The translations under genes were made by a program, and so were the position numbers. Shown here piece after piece: positions 35,860 to 48,969 of a stretch of 64,000 bases of DNA. Every line of letters begins with the position of its first letter. The stretch's first letter is position 1. Origin of the DNA: Hyalella azteca (Eukaryota; Arthropoda; Malacostraca; Amphipoda; Hyalellidae). Under the pieces are notes generated by a model, which was not told the origin of the DNA, ran no database searches, and saw nothing but the letters and a program-made list of their open reading frames with translations. Location: the NCBI RefSeq assembly GCF_000764305.2, contig NW_025945902.1:140042-204041 (forward strand). Reading direction: 5' to 3'.

Positions 35860-38800
35860 AAATGTTGTAGCTAATTCCTTTATCTCCAGGGATGGAATGA
35901 CTAACAATATTATCATATGAATTATCGGGTGTTATGCAATTCAAGGCGAAACCCGCTTGCATTCCATTCCCGCACCCATGTGGGCATAAAAGTATAATAT
36001 AATTCGATAGCGACTTGTCATTTCACGATACGTCACTAGTAAGTTCCGTTCAGCGAACTGTTACACGGGCCAATAAATTCTGCCTACAGTGGCTGTAAAG
36101 ATGAATTGAACTGTTACTAATGTCGAAATTGCAGTTGGAATTGTTGCCTTACTGACATTGCCATGCTCGATGGCAGTTTCAGAAATTTATCTTGTAATGA
36201 TATGTAATTCTTAGAAAATTACACAATTCATAACGGCACTCTGCTTTCATTCCGGTAACAAACCTGATGTTCCAACGGAAAAACACATCGTCACAGGAAA
36301 CTAGCATAGCAGTTTCACGAATACACTCCACATCCACGTTTAAACGCGTAAATTCGCTTAAAACGGCTCGGTGGTGAAGGCTGAACAGTCTGCACTGTCA
36401 ACATAAATACGCTTCTACGCAGTCGACTGTTGCTAATGCTCAATTTTCGGTTTCACAATTCGATCCAGCTATCTTGATGAATTCGAGAATTTAGAACCTG
36501 AAGCATGCGAACACGAGTAGCTAACATAACACGCTCATTCCGACACATACCTTAAGTTACAAAATTTTCATAACTTTCAAAATCTTGAAAGCTCAAATGT
36601 GTGTTCTTGAATCATCAGTCGAATGCCAAGCCGATGTCGAGTTTTCCAACGAACTTACTTTAAAAAGCTTTAGACACTGCGCAGAAATTTTTGTTTCGAA
36701 CATTGTTCAGAATTGACATGTTCCGCCTTTAAAACTGGTGATGAATTTCAAGGCACATTCTTCACTTTTCATGGCACGATTACACAATTGAAATGAGTAG
36801 CGAGTGCCGTTCGACAGCGAATCAACACAAGAAACACTTAAGCGCTGCCGCCAGCAACGTCAGAGTTAGCCCCCTCACACTGCATTACCCTAAAACAGGG
36901 TAAAATCAAAACATTAAACGCATGATTGAATTAGTGTATTAATTCAACCATGATTAAACGTGTCTTGCAACAAATTTTTGTATAGAATAAAATAATTCTG
37001 TGAAAAAAAACGTAAAAATTGACTAGATTTTGTTATCGATGTCGTTTGAACCAATGAATGGAAATTATTTTGATTTGTTTAAAAAGTAGTGAAGTACCTG
37101 GGCAACGTAGGCCATTATACGCACCGCAATATCACGTTGACCTGAAAAATTAAAATTTTGAAGAACTTGTTTGCACAACCGAAGGAGCATTGTACAGTAC
37201 CTGTTAGCTGGCAATGCATTGGTATCACAATATCAAGCAGTGCAATCCCAAAATCACAATGATCTGAACCTTTCATAAAACTTGTAGACCCCGACTGCGA
37301 AACCAGACGTTCATCTGTTTCTGGTTCTGCCAATTGCTGGCTGCCAACAGCTTGCATATCAGTTATTTATTTTATGATGTGAAGATGTGAAATTACCATA
37401 AAAATATACAGGCATTGATTTTTTGCTGTCACGTAATCTAAATCGAGCGTGTTTCTCCTCTTGCACCCCTGAATCAGGTTTCCATGGGTCTCAGCTGCCT
37501 CTAGTTCATAAATATAGGATAGTAAATGAGGCATCTTCTTGTCGTAAAACAATTTTTGTCGTATATGTTATGAAATTACTATCTAAATGACATGTAAGCT
37601 CAAAAATTGGTCAAGTAAATTCTCATATTGGTCCATCTTACGAGTGTAAAGGAATCAGGACTCACTCCAGAGATCCAAGTGAAGCTTGGAAGATCCCAAA
37701 TTACGGTCCCTGAGTTAGTCCAGCCAATTGGGTCCACAGCCGCTCGAGAGTAACCAAACCAAGCCAAGGGAGGTGACAGAAACGCAACAGATTCTTAAAC
37801 ATATACTTAAGGTTGGTAAACTTAGGGGAAGGCCCAGATGCAGGTAGGGCTCCGTGAAGCAGGCAAGGCTCCGTGAAGCAGGCAAGGTAACTCCAGAGCC
37901 AGAGCAACAGGTAAGAGGACGATGAAGATGAGGAGCCGGTACGTTTACTCGTGGATGAGTAGCCCTCTGGTGGCCAGTCAGTGGGTCTATCCGTCATAGA
38001 TTGCATGGGTTAGCAATCGCCGCTCTGGAACATTCGGGTTTAAATGGAAGGCATGATAAGAGGAGCCAAGGCGATTACAAATGAACTAAGTATCGATCGT
38101 AGTTACACAAGTGATCATCCAACAGATGGATATATTGACAACGACGTTTAAGGCAGGTAAACTACTAGGAATCGAAAGTAGGACTTACCGAAGGTGGACG
38201 ACTAGCAGCGCGCTATCCACCTCCCACGAGTTCTAACGAGACAATGAACAGTAGTCGATACCTGCGGCTGGTAATTAGCTATGTACCTGCATGACGTGGC
38301 GCTGCGGACCAATGAAGGTTGGCCGGTGTTGCCATGCCTGATGAATTTCCCCTACAACGAGTTAACAAACGTACGTGTTCATGCCATTCCATGAGCGGGA
38401 GATGGTCATGGTTCGCTCTAATACCAGAGTCTGATCAGGCTATCATGAAGGATCGTGACCAGCTGCTCTTTTCGGTTACATTTTTAGCCCATCAGTTACT
38501 TACTATTTTTTCGGTTACATTTCGGACGCAGTTTTGGCCCATCAGGCAATCGATTCCCGCAATGGGCCCCTAAATAACAGCCGAATAAAGTAAGTTGGCC
38601 GATTCAAGCCTGATTCACCTTCAAGGCGAAAGTTGCAACCGTTAGGCGCCGATTGCTGACTCCGAAATTTACCTGGCAGTATATTATTTTTATGTGGCAA
38701 TTTAATTTTGCTTATTGTTATTATAGTCATTATTACGGTTAGGTGTTAAAAAAAAACATTATTTTGATCTTTTCGGGAAGCCCTCATGTTCTAAAGTTCA

Positions 38801-39260
38801 CAATTTGTGGATTTTGTACTTAAATCTTGAGGATTCAATTGTAAGTGGATTGAAATGCACGGTTAGGATTAGGTTTTTAGGGTGTAAGGTCTGTTGCTTT
38901 ATGTTTCGATTTATTAACTGTTAATTCTATATACTTTCGACTGTTTATTCATTGAAAAATCCTTGGTTTGATAATTTTTTTTATTGAAGAGCGGTCACGT
39001 GCTTTGTGTCGGAGAAACGCTAGTTTGTTGAATGATAGGAAAGTACCCCAAAACTGTAGCCAAGGTTATGAAATACAGTTCTTGTAATGAATCTTCCCAC
39101 GTTCACTTCGCAATTGCTGTTTTGATGGTAGAATAGTTAGAGGCTATAGCTACATAATAGCCAAGGTAAAAGAACTCAACCGGCCTCGTTCGCAGTGACA
39201 TGATGACATCACATGTTATTGACCATCTTGATAGGACGCCGACAACACTGCTTTACAAAT
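35860..39260. other. No supported gene; one promoter-like pocket
   Basis: A GC-rich patch at 36830-36890 (minus strand reads GCTGGCGGCAGCGC) is followed on the minus strand by AA/GTAAGT about 175 bases later. This would suit a promoter and non-coding first exon, but it is unproven. A short duplication GGCTCCGTGAAGCAGGCAAG lies at about 37848-37888. The minus frame at 37701-38006 (STSKRTGSSSSSSSYLLLWL) has a serine run and a hydrophobic stretch, but neither a convincing start nor homology. Confidence 0.45.
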
Positions 39261-39261
39261 A

Positions 39262-41008
39262 AGTGCTCCGCATGATTGGGGCAGTGACAGTTCGAAACGT
39301 ATTTCACTACGAAGCCGTAATTCTTGGTTATGTCGCCCGAGTGCCCCGTGTGATGGCAGGTCTGAAGCTCGTAGCCTCGATGCTTTTGTCTCAGCGGTGG
39401 ACGTTGATCTTGCTCAGTGTCCCGTGTGGTGCAGCTTTTTGCTCTCGCTGCTCAAAGATTTGTCACGTTCAGCTTAGGGGGCCTGATTTGCTTTTGGGGC
39501 TTGCCGCTGCCAGCGGTCGTCGTAACATATAGCAAGGGGCTTTACTGCGGATATGCAGCTCTGCAGGATGTAAATTAAGTGGATATCAAATAAAAGATGT
39601 TTATTGCATGTGCGATGCATGAATGAACATTATATTTAGGTTGGAATGTTTTTAAAATTATGTCGTTCGATTTAACTGTAAATTTGGACATCGTGCTCGA
39701 GTTTCAAACTTACAGAATATCTTGAATATTACTGTTGGTCTCAATGAATATTTTAGAAATAGCGCTTTCATGTTTGATCATCCTCATAAGTTTGCTGTTA
39801 CTAATTGTCACTCTATTAAAGCCTGGCCTGATTGCTCGGAGTTCGTCCATTCCGTTTTATTTCTGATTGACCCGTAATTTACGGCTATTGCCAAACTTCT
39901 GACTCCATCATTGAGAAGCTATTGTAATGGCTATAATTTTATTCTAAGTTGTGCTCTGTTCATTAAAACTTGTGAGGCCTTCAAGTTAAGTTTGTGAGTA
40001 ACAAGATCATCTGTGGTCGTGAATGATCTATTGGAATGAATGAACCTAAGCTTATATAAGTAACAAGTGAATGGTCTACCTCATTTGATCTTAAGTACAG
40101 ACCTAACAAAGATATGTTGAAAATAAGTCAATGGTCTGCTTCAAATGATCTTGAATTAACTTAAAGAAACTTTCTGTGAATAATTATTGATAATTATTGA
40201 TTAATGATAATTAATTATTGATTAATGACAATTAATTTATTATCTGATAATTAATGCCTTACTTGAACTTAAATAGTAATCATACAAAACTCCGATCAAC
40301 CAAGCAAACAAGCCAACACTGTGTCATTTACCATTCAAATGAATTGGAATGTGAGGAAATCTGATCCGCTATCTTGGTGACTCCGCTTCTAGATTATTAA
40401 TTTAAATGCACTCCATCAGTTATTATTAGAATGCACTCCATCAGTTATTATTATGCAATCATTGTTCTTCGGAAATGTTTCAGCTACCAGCTATATAGTA
40501 ACTCGTGAAATTCTTAAATGGAGTCAGTATGAATAGCATGTCACTCAAAATGTGCAACAAAATGAATTTATTCACTTATAGTACGAAACTTTACAACACA
40601 TGACACACACGTAAGCTAATAGAAATGCGCCCGAATGTAATACTGTCATAATTTACGCTATTTCTATGTTGTACAAGTTTGTTAGGATGTTGAGAAATGT
40701 CTGGTGCATTTCGTATATTCTTAAAATAATTTCGTCTTCGTCTTTGCATTAACCTACCATGCAATGCACCTACCTATTTCCTACGATGTTCCAAAATTAA
40801 TTATCTTCGATTTTCTATCGAACAACGTTTTGAGCGTCATTTTAAAAATGTGAGTGAATCGCTTGGGCTCTCTAGCCAAACTCCATTGTTATTTTAGGTC
40901 TGTGTAACGATGAAGACTTGACAGAATCCCTCATCCGTACTTCTGATGATGACGCCAATGATCTCACGTCTTCAAAGAAAGTATCCACACAACTTTTACT
41001 ATCGCACA
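39262..41008 (+). repeat. Left arm of a large imperfect inverted repeat
   Basis: This arm matches the reverse complement of 42550-44140 along its whole length, with collinear blocks: AGTGCTCC at the outer edge, GATATCAAATAAAA near 39580, GGAAATC(T)GATC..CTATCTTGGTGAC near 40360, TCGAACAACGTT near 40820, and CNATGAAGACTTGACAG near 40910. Most of it is clearly diverged with many indels, so the duplication is old. No intact protein is recognised in it. The loop between the arms is about 1.54 kb. Confidence 0.88.
39306..39478 (+). other. Ultra-conserved 173-bp core, left copy
   Basis: This core begins ACTACGAAGCCGTAATTCTT and ends TTGTCACGTTCAGCTTAGG. It differs from the right-arm copy (43923-44095, inverted) at only two positions, while the arms on both sides are clearly diverged. 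Two plus-sense frames are open through it (VARVPRVMAGLKLVASML and DAFVSAVDVDLAQCPVW). One of the two changes is silent in the second frame and neither is silent in the first, so coding is not decided. Possible roles are a structured RNA, a regulatory core or a small exon. I recognise no family. Confidence 0.85.
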
Positions 41009-42549
41009 AGGACTACGGTATTGTGGCTTTCCTTCACTCTTTGATAGTCAAGCTGTATACCAGCATTACAAGCATTAGGATCTTGGAGCAATTTTGTTCT
41101 TGACCAACAAAGCGTCGAGGAGAATCCTCAGATGTACATGAATGCCTCTTAATTCTGCCTCTTCCAACCTCCCTGGGTGCTATTAAGAATTTCGTGAAGG
41201 CCTTTGACAAAACTGGTGGTGCTTTCCGACACCTGTCTGCCATGTTTACATGTCTTATATATATACGTATGTATATATAGTGCAGATACGCTCAAAAAGG
41301 CCAACTTTATCGGACCTCAGATCCTCGAAGTGCGGAAGGATATGCTTTTGGGAAGGGTTTTTTACCTGCAGGAATAATAGCAATAGAATCATGCAATTTA
41401 GCCATTCTGGAGTTTCTCCCTTTAAAACACATGCATTCGAGATTTCCAAGCCTGTTTAGAGAAATTGGCAAAGATTTAGAAAAGGGGTGCAGAATGTCAC
41501 TAAAGATTAATTTATTCGTTCTCACCTCAACTTCTTCACGCCGAGCCATGGACCAGTGAGAAATGAGTACAGAATGACTCCACTAAGACATTACGAAGAT
41601 GAAGACGGACTATAAAGGGAAATGGAACCCAGGCAATATGAGTAATGCATTCTGGATGCTCGTGCGTGACATTTCGAAGGCAAATTGTATTGATTTCTGT
41701 AAACCAATGCTAACAGTTGCTCTGTGCCGGCACATAACAGGCTGAAAACCATTCATTGTCATTTGCTTCATTTTACTTAGTAGTGTTACGTTGCAAAATA
41801 TCAAACCTAGTGAAATATGGGTGCATGCAAGCGAAAAATTTCAAATTCAATGTGGCTCGTGTAATTGATTGTGTCTCTGGGATTTTTACGTATAAGTAAT
41901 CATCAACCAGGCAGATATGTTGTACATGAAAAAATTAGGAGACGCTCAATTTCTCTGCAGCTAACGATGACAAAAACAACTCAGAGGAACGAGCAAAGTT
42001 GCCAGCCAGCAGCCAGTCCATCCAACGAGAGTAGGAAACTTTATACTAACTATAAATTTGATGCTTGCTTGTAGAGAATGTTTTCTCATTTGATCTGCCT
42101 TATATTAAATAACACTTAGCCATCAACTGTATTGTTCAAGCTCATCGTTATTTCACAAATATTTGAGTAAGAATAAATGAATGTTTGCTAATTCATTCAC
42201 AAAAATTGAATTTTGTGTGTATTATTCTAAAAAGACGTGTGTTGCTTCAAGCGATGTGCTCCTTAACTTGTATCCCCTAATGGACGTGACATTGGCATCT
42301 GGTGATCGAATAAAATAGAGCACAAAAACTATCAAATAAAATAATGCACGAAAATGAAAATAAAGGGCGAAAATCATTTCCTAGATAACTAAAAAAATTA
42401 TTTTTCAGGTATCATAAGTAAAATTGTTAGCAACAATCTCTACGAGAAAGATTAAAAGACTGAACACCTTGATTTTCATTATCAAACAGATAAGTTAACG
42501 CTTCAGAAGTCAGCAAATCCACTCACAATTCATTAAAAACTGAAGCCGG
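41009..42549. other. Loop between the inverted arms, no supported gene
   Basis: AT-rich spacer. Open frames of 60-80 codons on both strands near 41250-41550 and 41865-42074 overlap one another and show no domain. If the inverted arms are transposon ends, this is where a transposase would be expected, and none is visible. Confidence 0.6.
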
Positions 42550-44140
42550 TGTGCGATAGTAAAAGTTGCGTATATACTTCCTTTGAGGACTTGAGATCGT
42601 TCGGCGTCATTATCAAAAGTTTGGATGAAGGATGCTGTCAAGTCTTCATCATTGCACAAACTTAAAATGACAATGGAGTTTGGCTTGAGAGCAGTCGCGG
42701 GAACTTGCATCACAACTCCAAGCGATTCATCCTCTTTTTTAACAAGACTCTAAGAACGTTGTTCGAAAGAAAATTGATGATTTGAAGGCAGCTTAACGCA
42801 GAGACGAAAACGGAACAGAATTTAAAATGTGAAATCAAAATGAAATTTCTGAGCATCCAAATAAAAGCGAACAGATTGAGCGGGCAATGTACACCCAGAA
42901 TGAGCGTGAATTGTGATAGTATTCCATTCTGAGATTTTACATTTAACCTTGATTGCTTATCGTGCGTTGTAAACGCTTCGTATAAACTAAAGGAATAAGT
43001 AAATTTGAAATCATTTAAAAGTGATGCGCTATTGATACTGACTGCATCAACGAATTTCACGAGTTGCAGTCAGTTAAAACAATTTCTAAAGAACAAAGAT
43101 TAGATAGGTACTAGTAAATGCCGGAGTGCATTCAAATGAATGATCTAATAGCAGGGTCACCAAGATAGTTGATCTGATTTCCTCTCACTAAAATCTATAA
43201 GAACATTAAAAATGACTACGTGTTCACTTATTTCTCCTATTTGAGACTCAGGGAATGCGTGCATCCATTCGTAATCTTGGATCAACAAGTAGATTTTGTG
43301 TAGAATTTTGGTCTTTGAAATAAATTATTGAATTTTTATTCACATGAGCATTGTTTAGTCATTGCTCAAGATCATGTGAGGCAGACCATCTGCTCGTTAT
43401 TCACCAAAGGTTTGTTTAATTAGTGCTCACAATCATGAGAGGCAGACTAGCTATTATACCTTGTTATTTAATGAAACTCTGTCTAGTTACCGCTTAAGAT
43501 GACATGAGGCGGTTCTTTCCTGACTTGAGATGATCTTGTTACTCCAAAATAACTTGAAGACCCCATAAGTGAAATTTAGTAACTTGAAACTCTATTCATC
43601 AGGATCATCAAACATCAAAATGATGCTCCAGAACTATTCAATGAGCCCAATATTAATATACAATATGATCTGATTGTCAAGCTGACTTGCGTGTTTGAAA
43701 CCCGATGAAAGTCGAGCCCGATGTCCCAATTTACAGTTGAATCACACTAAACAGTATCATAAAACATTTCAACCTATATTTAGAACGAATATTCTTCCAT
43801 GCATCTCACACGCCATAAACATATTTTATTTGATATCCTTTTAAATTCTGTCCTGTGGAGATGCATACCTGCAGCATAGCCCCATGCTATATGTTACGAC
43901 GACCGCTGGCAAGCCCTAAACGCCTAAGCTGAACGTGACAAATCTTTGAGCAGCGAGAGCAAAAAGCTGCACCACGCGGGACACTGAGCAAGATCAACGT
44001 CCACCGCTGAGACAAAAGCATCGAGGCTACGAGCTTCAGACCTGCCATCACATGGGGCACTCGGGCGACATAACCAAGAATTACGGCTTCGTAGTGTAAT
44101 ACATTTCTTACTGATACTGCCCTCAAACATGTGGAGCACT
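42550..44140 (-). repeat. Right arm of the large imperfect inverted repeat
   Basis: Inverted partner of 39262-41008. Minus-strand frames here (116 codons at 42710-43060, 67 at 42510-42713) are not kept open in the left arm and so are not supported as genes. Tandem-like degenerate repeats of GATCATGTGAGGCAGAC type occur in the arm at 43350-43570, with counterparts in the left arm near 40000-40150. Confidence 0.88.
43923..44095 (-). other. Ultra-conserved 173-bp core, right copy
   Basis: Inverted copy of 39306-39478 with two substitutions (CCCCATGTG for CCCCGTGTG, and CCCGCGTGG for CCCGTGTGG). The match ends sharply on both sides, where the arms drop to clearly diverged sequence. Confidence 0.85.
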
Positions 44141-45727
44141 CAATGAAACCGTAGGGTCTAGACCGGCCTTTACCCAGATCATTTTATATCAGCACTGCAC
44201 AATGTAAATGGTATCATATACATTTTCAGGCCATGTAGGGCAGGGCAAGATTAAAAGAGTACTTCGTAAATTCAAACGAAAACCTTCGTATCCCCATTTT
44301 TAGCGGAGCTTAAAAATTTTTGAATTTTTTTAAAAGACCATGGATGTAATAAGCGTCGATATCACCAATGCATGTTTGAAGACATAGTATACTTAAGATC
44401 GTTTTTCAACTCCCCTCCATATTGGGACTGTTGAATTTACTTATAGCAAGGCAAGCGGCCTCTAAGCTTCTTTGTTTGCTAAGAAAGCGAAGTTTATGCG
44501 TACGGCACCGGGGGGAAATGCAATGAGAATGGTATTCTTGCTTCTCAATGCAATTCCAGGCCCCTGGCTGCACTAACGGCGACTGCTGCATCGAAAAAAT
44601 TGGGTTTTCAAGCGATTCGCGCAATTTCATCTCTTTTCGACATGTACTTGCTGTGCTCCTTACGTAGTATTTGAATGTTTGTTTAAAAGTACGTTATAAA
44701 ATTGATCTTTTTTTAGACGTATTGTCTTTCATTGTATCGTGTGAACCTTGTCCATCGATGAAGACTGTAAGGCCGGTGAGTAATGAAGAGCAACAGCTTG
44801 TATGCCGACGAGCTATTACTACGGGCAAACTCGCGACTCCGCCACGACTGAGCTACATATTGATCTTGCTTAATTCATGCTAGGCAATTATCTTCCAAGT
44901 GAACTCGTGACGCTCTATGCTTCATTCATACGAAGCTCCATGCATTATGTGATGCCTCGATTTCTTCGTGTCAGAAGCTTGCTGTACTACTTGCAGCGGT
45001 CTGTATCCGTTCTGGAAGAAGCCTTATAATTTTTTATTGCTCACGGGTATAACTATGAAGACGGAAGTTCTGATTCATCATTGATTGCTACTTCGCGATA
45101 GCAAGTGGCTTCAATAAGTCAACGATAGTTGATTGGTCGTCAGCTAGGAACTTATACGCGAAACATGCGCGAGCAAATGTTGGAGCGCGTAAGTTAATTT
45201 TATACGGGTATGTACATAAATAAGCTAATCAACCAACAAGGATTCTATAAACTCATTCTTCGAAAATTTCGAAGTTCATAGTGTAAGTCTGTAAGAGACA
45301 GCGATGCGAGCATCAGTCCAGAGTATGTTATCAATAAGAGCTCTGTAGTTGCCGTCAATTCTCCAACCCTGACGCCTCACGGGTGCGCTCTGGCTGCCTG
45401 CTGCTCTCGCGCTTGCATCATCTCGTCCTAAAATACGAGTCAAGGAGGATAAACTGCTTCAGGCGTTGAAACTAAATAAGGGAAACAGCATGTGAATCCA
45501 ACGGCCTCTAATCAATCACGAATTACGACTAAACTTACCGATGTTAGACGTGCTACCTGAGGTTCCAAAACGAACAGTTACTATATGTTCATAATTTCAG
45601 TGCGGAGCCATCATTGAAAAAGAGCCTTCAGGTCCACAAATGTAAAATTTACTTTTAATAGTATCATTTCCGCTGATTACAGTTGGTTGCTATCATATTT
45701 CTATCAGCCGTTTAAACCCTGCTGCCA

Positions 45728-46462
45728 GTTAGTCACACTCACTCAGTCATTCACTCACTCAGTCATTCACTCACTAAGTCATTCATTCATTCACTCAGTC
45801 ATCCACTCACTCACTCAGGCATTCACTCACTCAGTCATTCGCTCACTCTGTCTTTCACTCAGTCATTCACTCACTCATTCATTCACTCACTCAGTCATTC
45901 ACTAACTCAGTCATTCACTCACTCAATCATTCACTCACTCAGTCATTCACTCACTAAGTCATTCACTCACTCAGTGATTCACTCACTCACTCAATCATTC
46001 AATCACTCAGTCATTCACTCACTCGGTCATTCACTCATTCACTTACTCAGTCACTCACTCTGACTTTCACTCAATCAGTCATTCACTCACTCAAACACTC
46101 ACTCTGTTGTTCACTCAGTCACTCACTCAGTCAGGTGGGTGAGTGACTTATCACTCACTCACTAATTTACTCAATCACTCACTCACTCGCTCAGTCAGTC
46201 ATGCACTCAAGTCAGTCACTAACTTTTTCACTCACTCTGTCTGTCACTCACTCAGCCAGTCACTCACTCAGTCAGTCATTTACTAAGCCAGTCACTCACT
46301 CATTCACTTTCTGTCACTCACTCAGTCATACACTCAGTCAGTCACTCACTCTTTCACTCACTCAGTCAGTCATTCACTCAGCCAGTCACTCACTCATTTA
46401 CTCTCTCAGTCACTCACTCAGTCGTTCACTCATTCATTCACACAGTCAGTCACTCACTCTAG
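45728..46462. repeat. (TCAC/AGTC)n minisatellite, ~0.73 kb
   Basis: Long array of 4-, 8- and 16-bp units of the type TCACTCACTCAGTCAT, with drift towards CAGTCAGTCACTCACT in the right half. The Ser/His/Thr-rich frames across it (45687-45905, 46201-46479) are repeat translations. Confidence 0.96.
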
Positions 46463-46755
46463 ATGATTCACAATTTTGACGAAAAATCTGGGCAAAAAAA
46501 ATAATCTGCAGCATGAAGAAATTGGTCGATAAGGAACTATCTGAAGCTAAAAGCTTTGAGCTAATCTCACGCCGGCCACGGGATGATGGAGGCGCGATGA
46601 CGGGGAAATTCTGAGGTCCACGATACTATGTCATCAAAGTTAGTTCCCTGGCTGTCTCGGGACACAAGCCTTCGCACGACATCAATAGTCGACACGCTGC
46701 TCATCCATAGACCGTTCACGACAATACAGGAGCTATAGCGCCTACAACCGCATTA

Positions 46756-47760
46756 CTGATTGCCTAGAGGGACCTTCAACTGATTATTATCACATAGAGG
46801 AGAAGAAAATATAAAAGGTACCGACGATAATTTAACAGATTGCCTAGAGGGACCTTGAACTGATTATTATCACAAGGAGGAGAAGAAAATATAAAAGGTA
46901 CCGACGATAATTTAACAGATTGCCTAGAGGGACCTTGAACTGATTATTATCGCAAGGAGGAGAAGAAAATATAAAAGGTGCCGACGATAATTTAACAGAT
47001 TGCCTAGAGGGACCTTCAACTGATTATTATCGCAAGGAGGAGAAGAAAATATAAAAGGTGCCGACGATAATTTAACAGATTGCCTAGAGGGACCTTCAAC
47101 TGATTATTATCGCAAGGAGGAGAAGAAAATATAAAAGGTGCCGACGATAATTTAACAGATTGCCTAGAGGGACCTTCAACTGATTATTATCGCAAGGAGG
47201 AGAAGAAAATATAAAAGGTGCCGACGATAATTTAACAGATTGCCTAGAGGGACCTTCAACTGATTATTATCGCAAGGAGGAGAAGAAAATATAAAAGGCG
47301 CCGACGATAATTTAACAGATTGCCTAGAGGGACCTTCAACTGATTATTATCGCAAGGAGGAGAAGAAAATAAAAAAAGCGCCGACGATAATTTAACAGAT
47401 TGCCTAGAGGGACCTTGAACTGATTATTATCACAAGAAGGAGAAGAAAATAAAAAAGGTGATGACGATAATTTAAACAGAAGATAATTTAAACAGATTGT
47501 CTAGAGGGACCTTGAACTGATTATTATCAAAAGCAGGAGAAGAAAATATAAAAGGAGCCGACGATAATATAAACAGAAGATAATTTGAACTGATTGTCTA
47601 GAGGGACCTTGAACTGATTATCATCACAAGGAGGAGAAGAAAATATAAAAGGCGCTTACTATGTACTAACAGAAGATAATTTAAACAGATTGCCTAGAGG
47701 GATCTTGAACTGATTATTATCACAAGGAGAAGAAAAAATAAAAAAGACGCTGAAAACAGA
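46756..47760. repeat. 80-bp minisatellite, 12 units, most with a TATA-box-like motif
   Basis: Units start TGCCTAGAGGGACCTTSAAC at 46761, 46841 and so on every 80 bases to 47401. Three longer units (~95-98 bp) follow from 47498, 47596 and 47691, carrying an extra AGAAGATAATTTAAACAGA. Nine of the 12 units contain TATAAAAGG. The first nine are almost identical; the right-hand units are more diverged. Confidence 0.97.
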
Positions 47761-48969
47761 CGATGATGTAAAATTAGACGCATCAAATAATATTGGTGAT
47801 ACATTTAATTGTCTTTCGTTCCTAGGAACATTGAAAATTTACAGTATTATTGAATGAAAAGCTGGCAACGATCAACGACAGCGTCAGCAATTTCATCAGA
47901 AAATATCTCTCTGCATGAAAAATTCACAGTAGTTTTGAAGGAAAAATCAGATAAACATTTTTGCCAATCTTGTGAAATGTACTCAGGATTTTGAACAGTA
48001 AGCTTCAGGATTGCTTTCGAAAGTCAAATTTTCACCCTGTTTGTTATAGCATATGAAATTCTTTTCCTTCTAATATCTCCGTTAATTAAATTGAGATTAG
48101 AATGTCATCCAAGCTGATTAACTTTTTTGTTTTGGGTTCAAATTTTTTCCGAGACTCAATTATTTTCATTCTTCATTGCCCAATCGAAATTGAGATGCAA
48201 TCTAATTTGTTCAGGTTTTCCTCTTAAGAAATTTGATGATTTCATACATTGCAATTATTTTTTTTAATATAATATATAATATAATTCATTTACACGGTAC
48301 ATTTTTTAACCTTTACATCATACAGAGGACATCAGAAGTCACCTCAAGGCTTAAACTCTGTGGACGGGACGGGCAGAATGGAAGGCTGATCCACTGATGC
48401 AAAAATAACACAGAAAATATCGCTGATCTGCCTTGACCGCGACCCAAAATAATAAGATTGAGATAAAAATATCCGAAAGACATAGTTTGTGAAGGCGAGA
48501 AACCTAAAACGTTTCGGTTAACGAAGAATGCCTGCCATTGTTTGAAACTCTAAAATAAGTTGTAATCACACACAATTTGGAAGAAACCCTTAAATTATTT
48601 CAGGACAAACCAATTTATATATTTTATTAAGATCAAATTCAAATAGTCAGAACGTTTTCTACACACCTTGAGGGATTATCTGATATTATCTGATATATCT
48701 TTCGATCAGACTGCATCAAGATTCGAATAGGGGATAAAAAATAATAATAGCACACTACGTACTTTCAGACACTAGGAAGAAATGCGCGAAAAACGGTCTT
48801 GGGAACTTTGAAAAGAAGACGCACCAAACTAAGAATTTATTATTGGAACACTTCTCCGTGCTTTGGAGGATTGACAAAAGTTATTTGAATTTTTGCTGGA
48901 AGGCTGGAGCAGCAGTAGAGAGGTTCGACCGTAGAAGGTTTAAAATAGATCAAACCAAACTGTTATTTT

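Noticed and set aside
37701..38006. Minus-strand frame with Ser run and YLLLWLWSYLACF, considered as the receptor signal peptide exon
   Set aside because: The hydrophobic stretch starts more than 40 residues after the ATG, and no phase-0 donor with GABA-B-like sequence follows.
45687..46479. Ser/His/Thr-rich open frames
   Set aside because: Direct translations of the TCAC/AGTC minisatellite.
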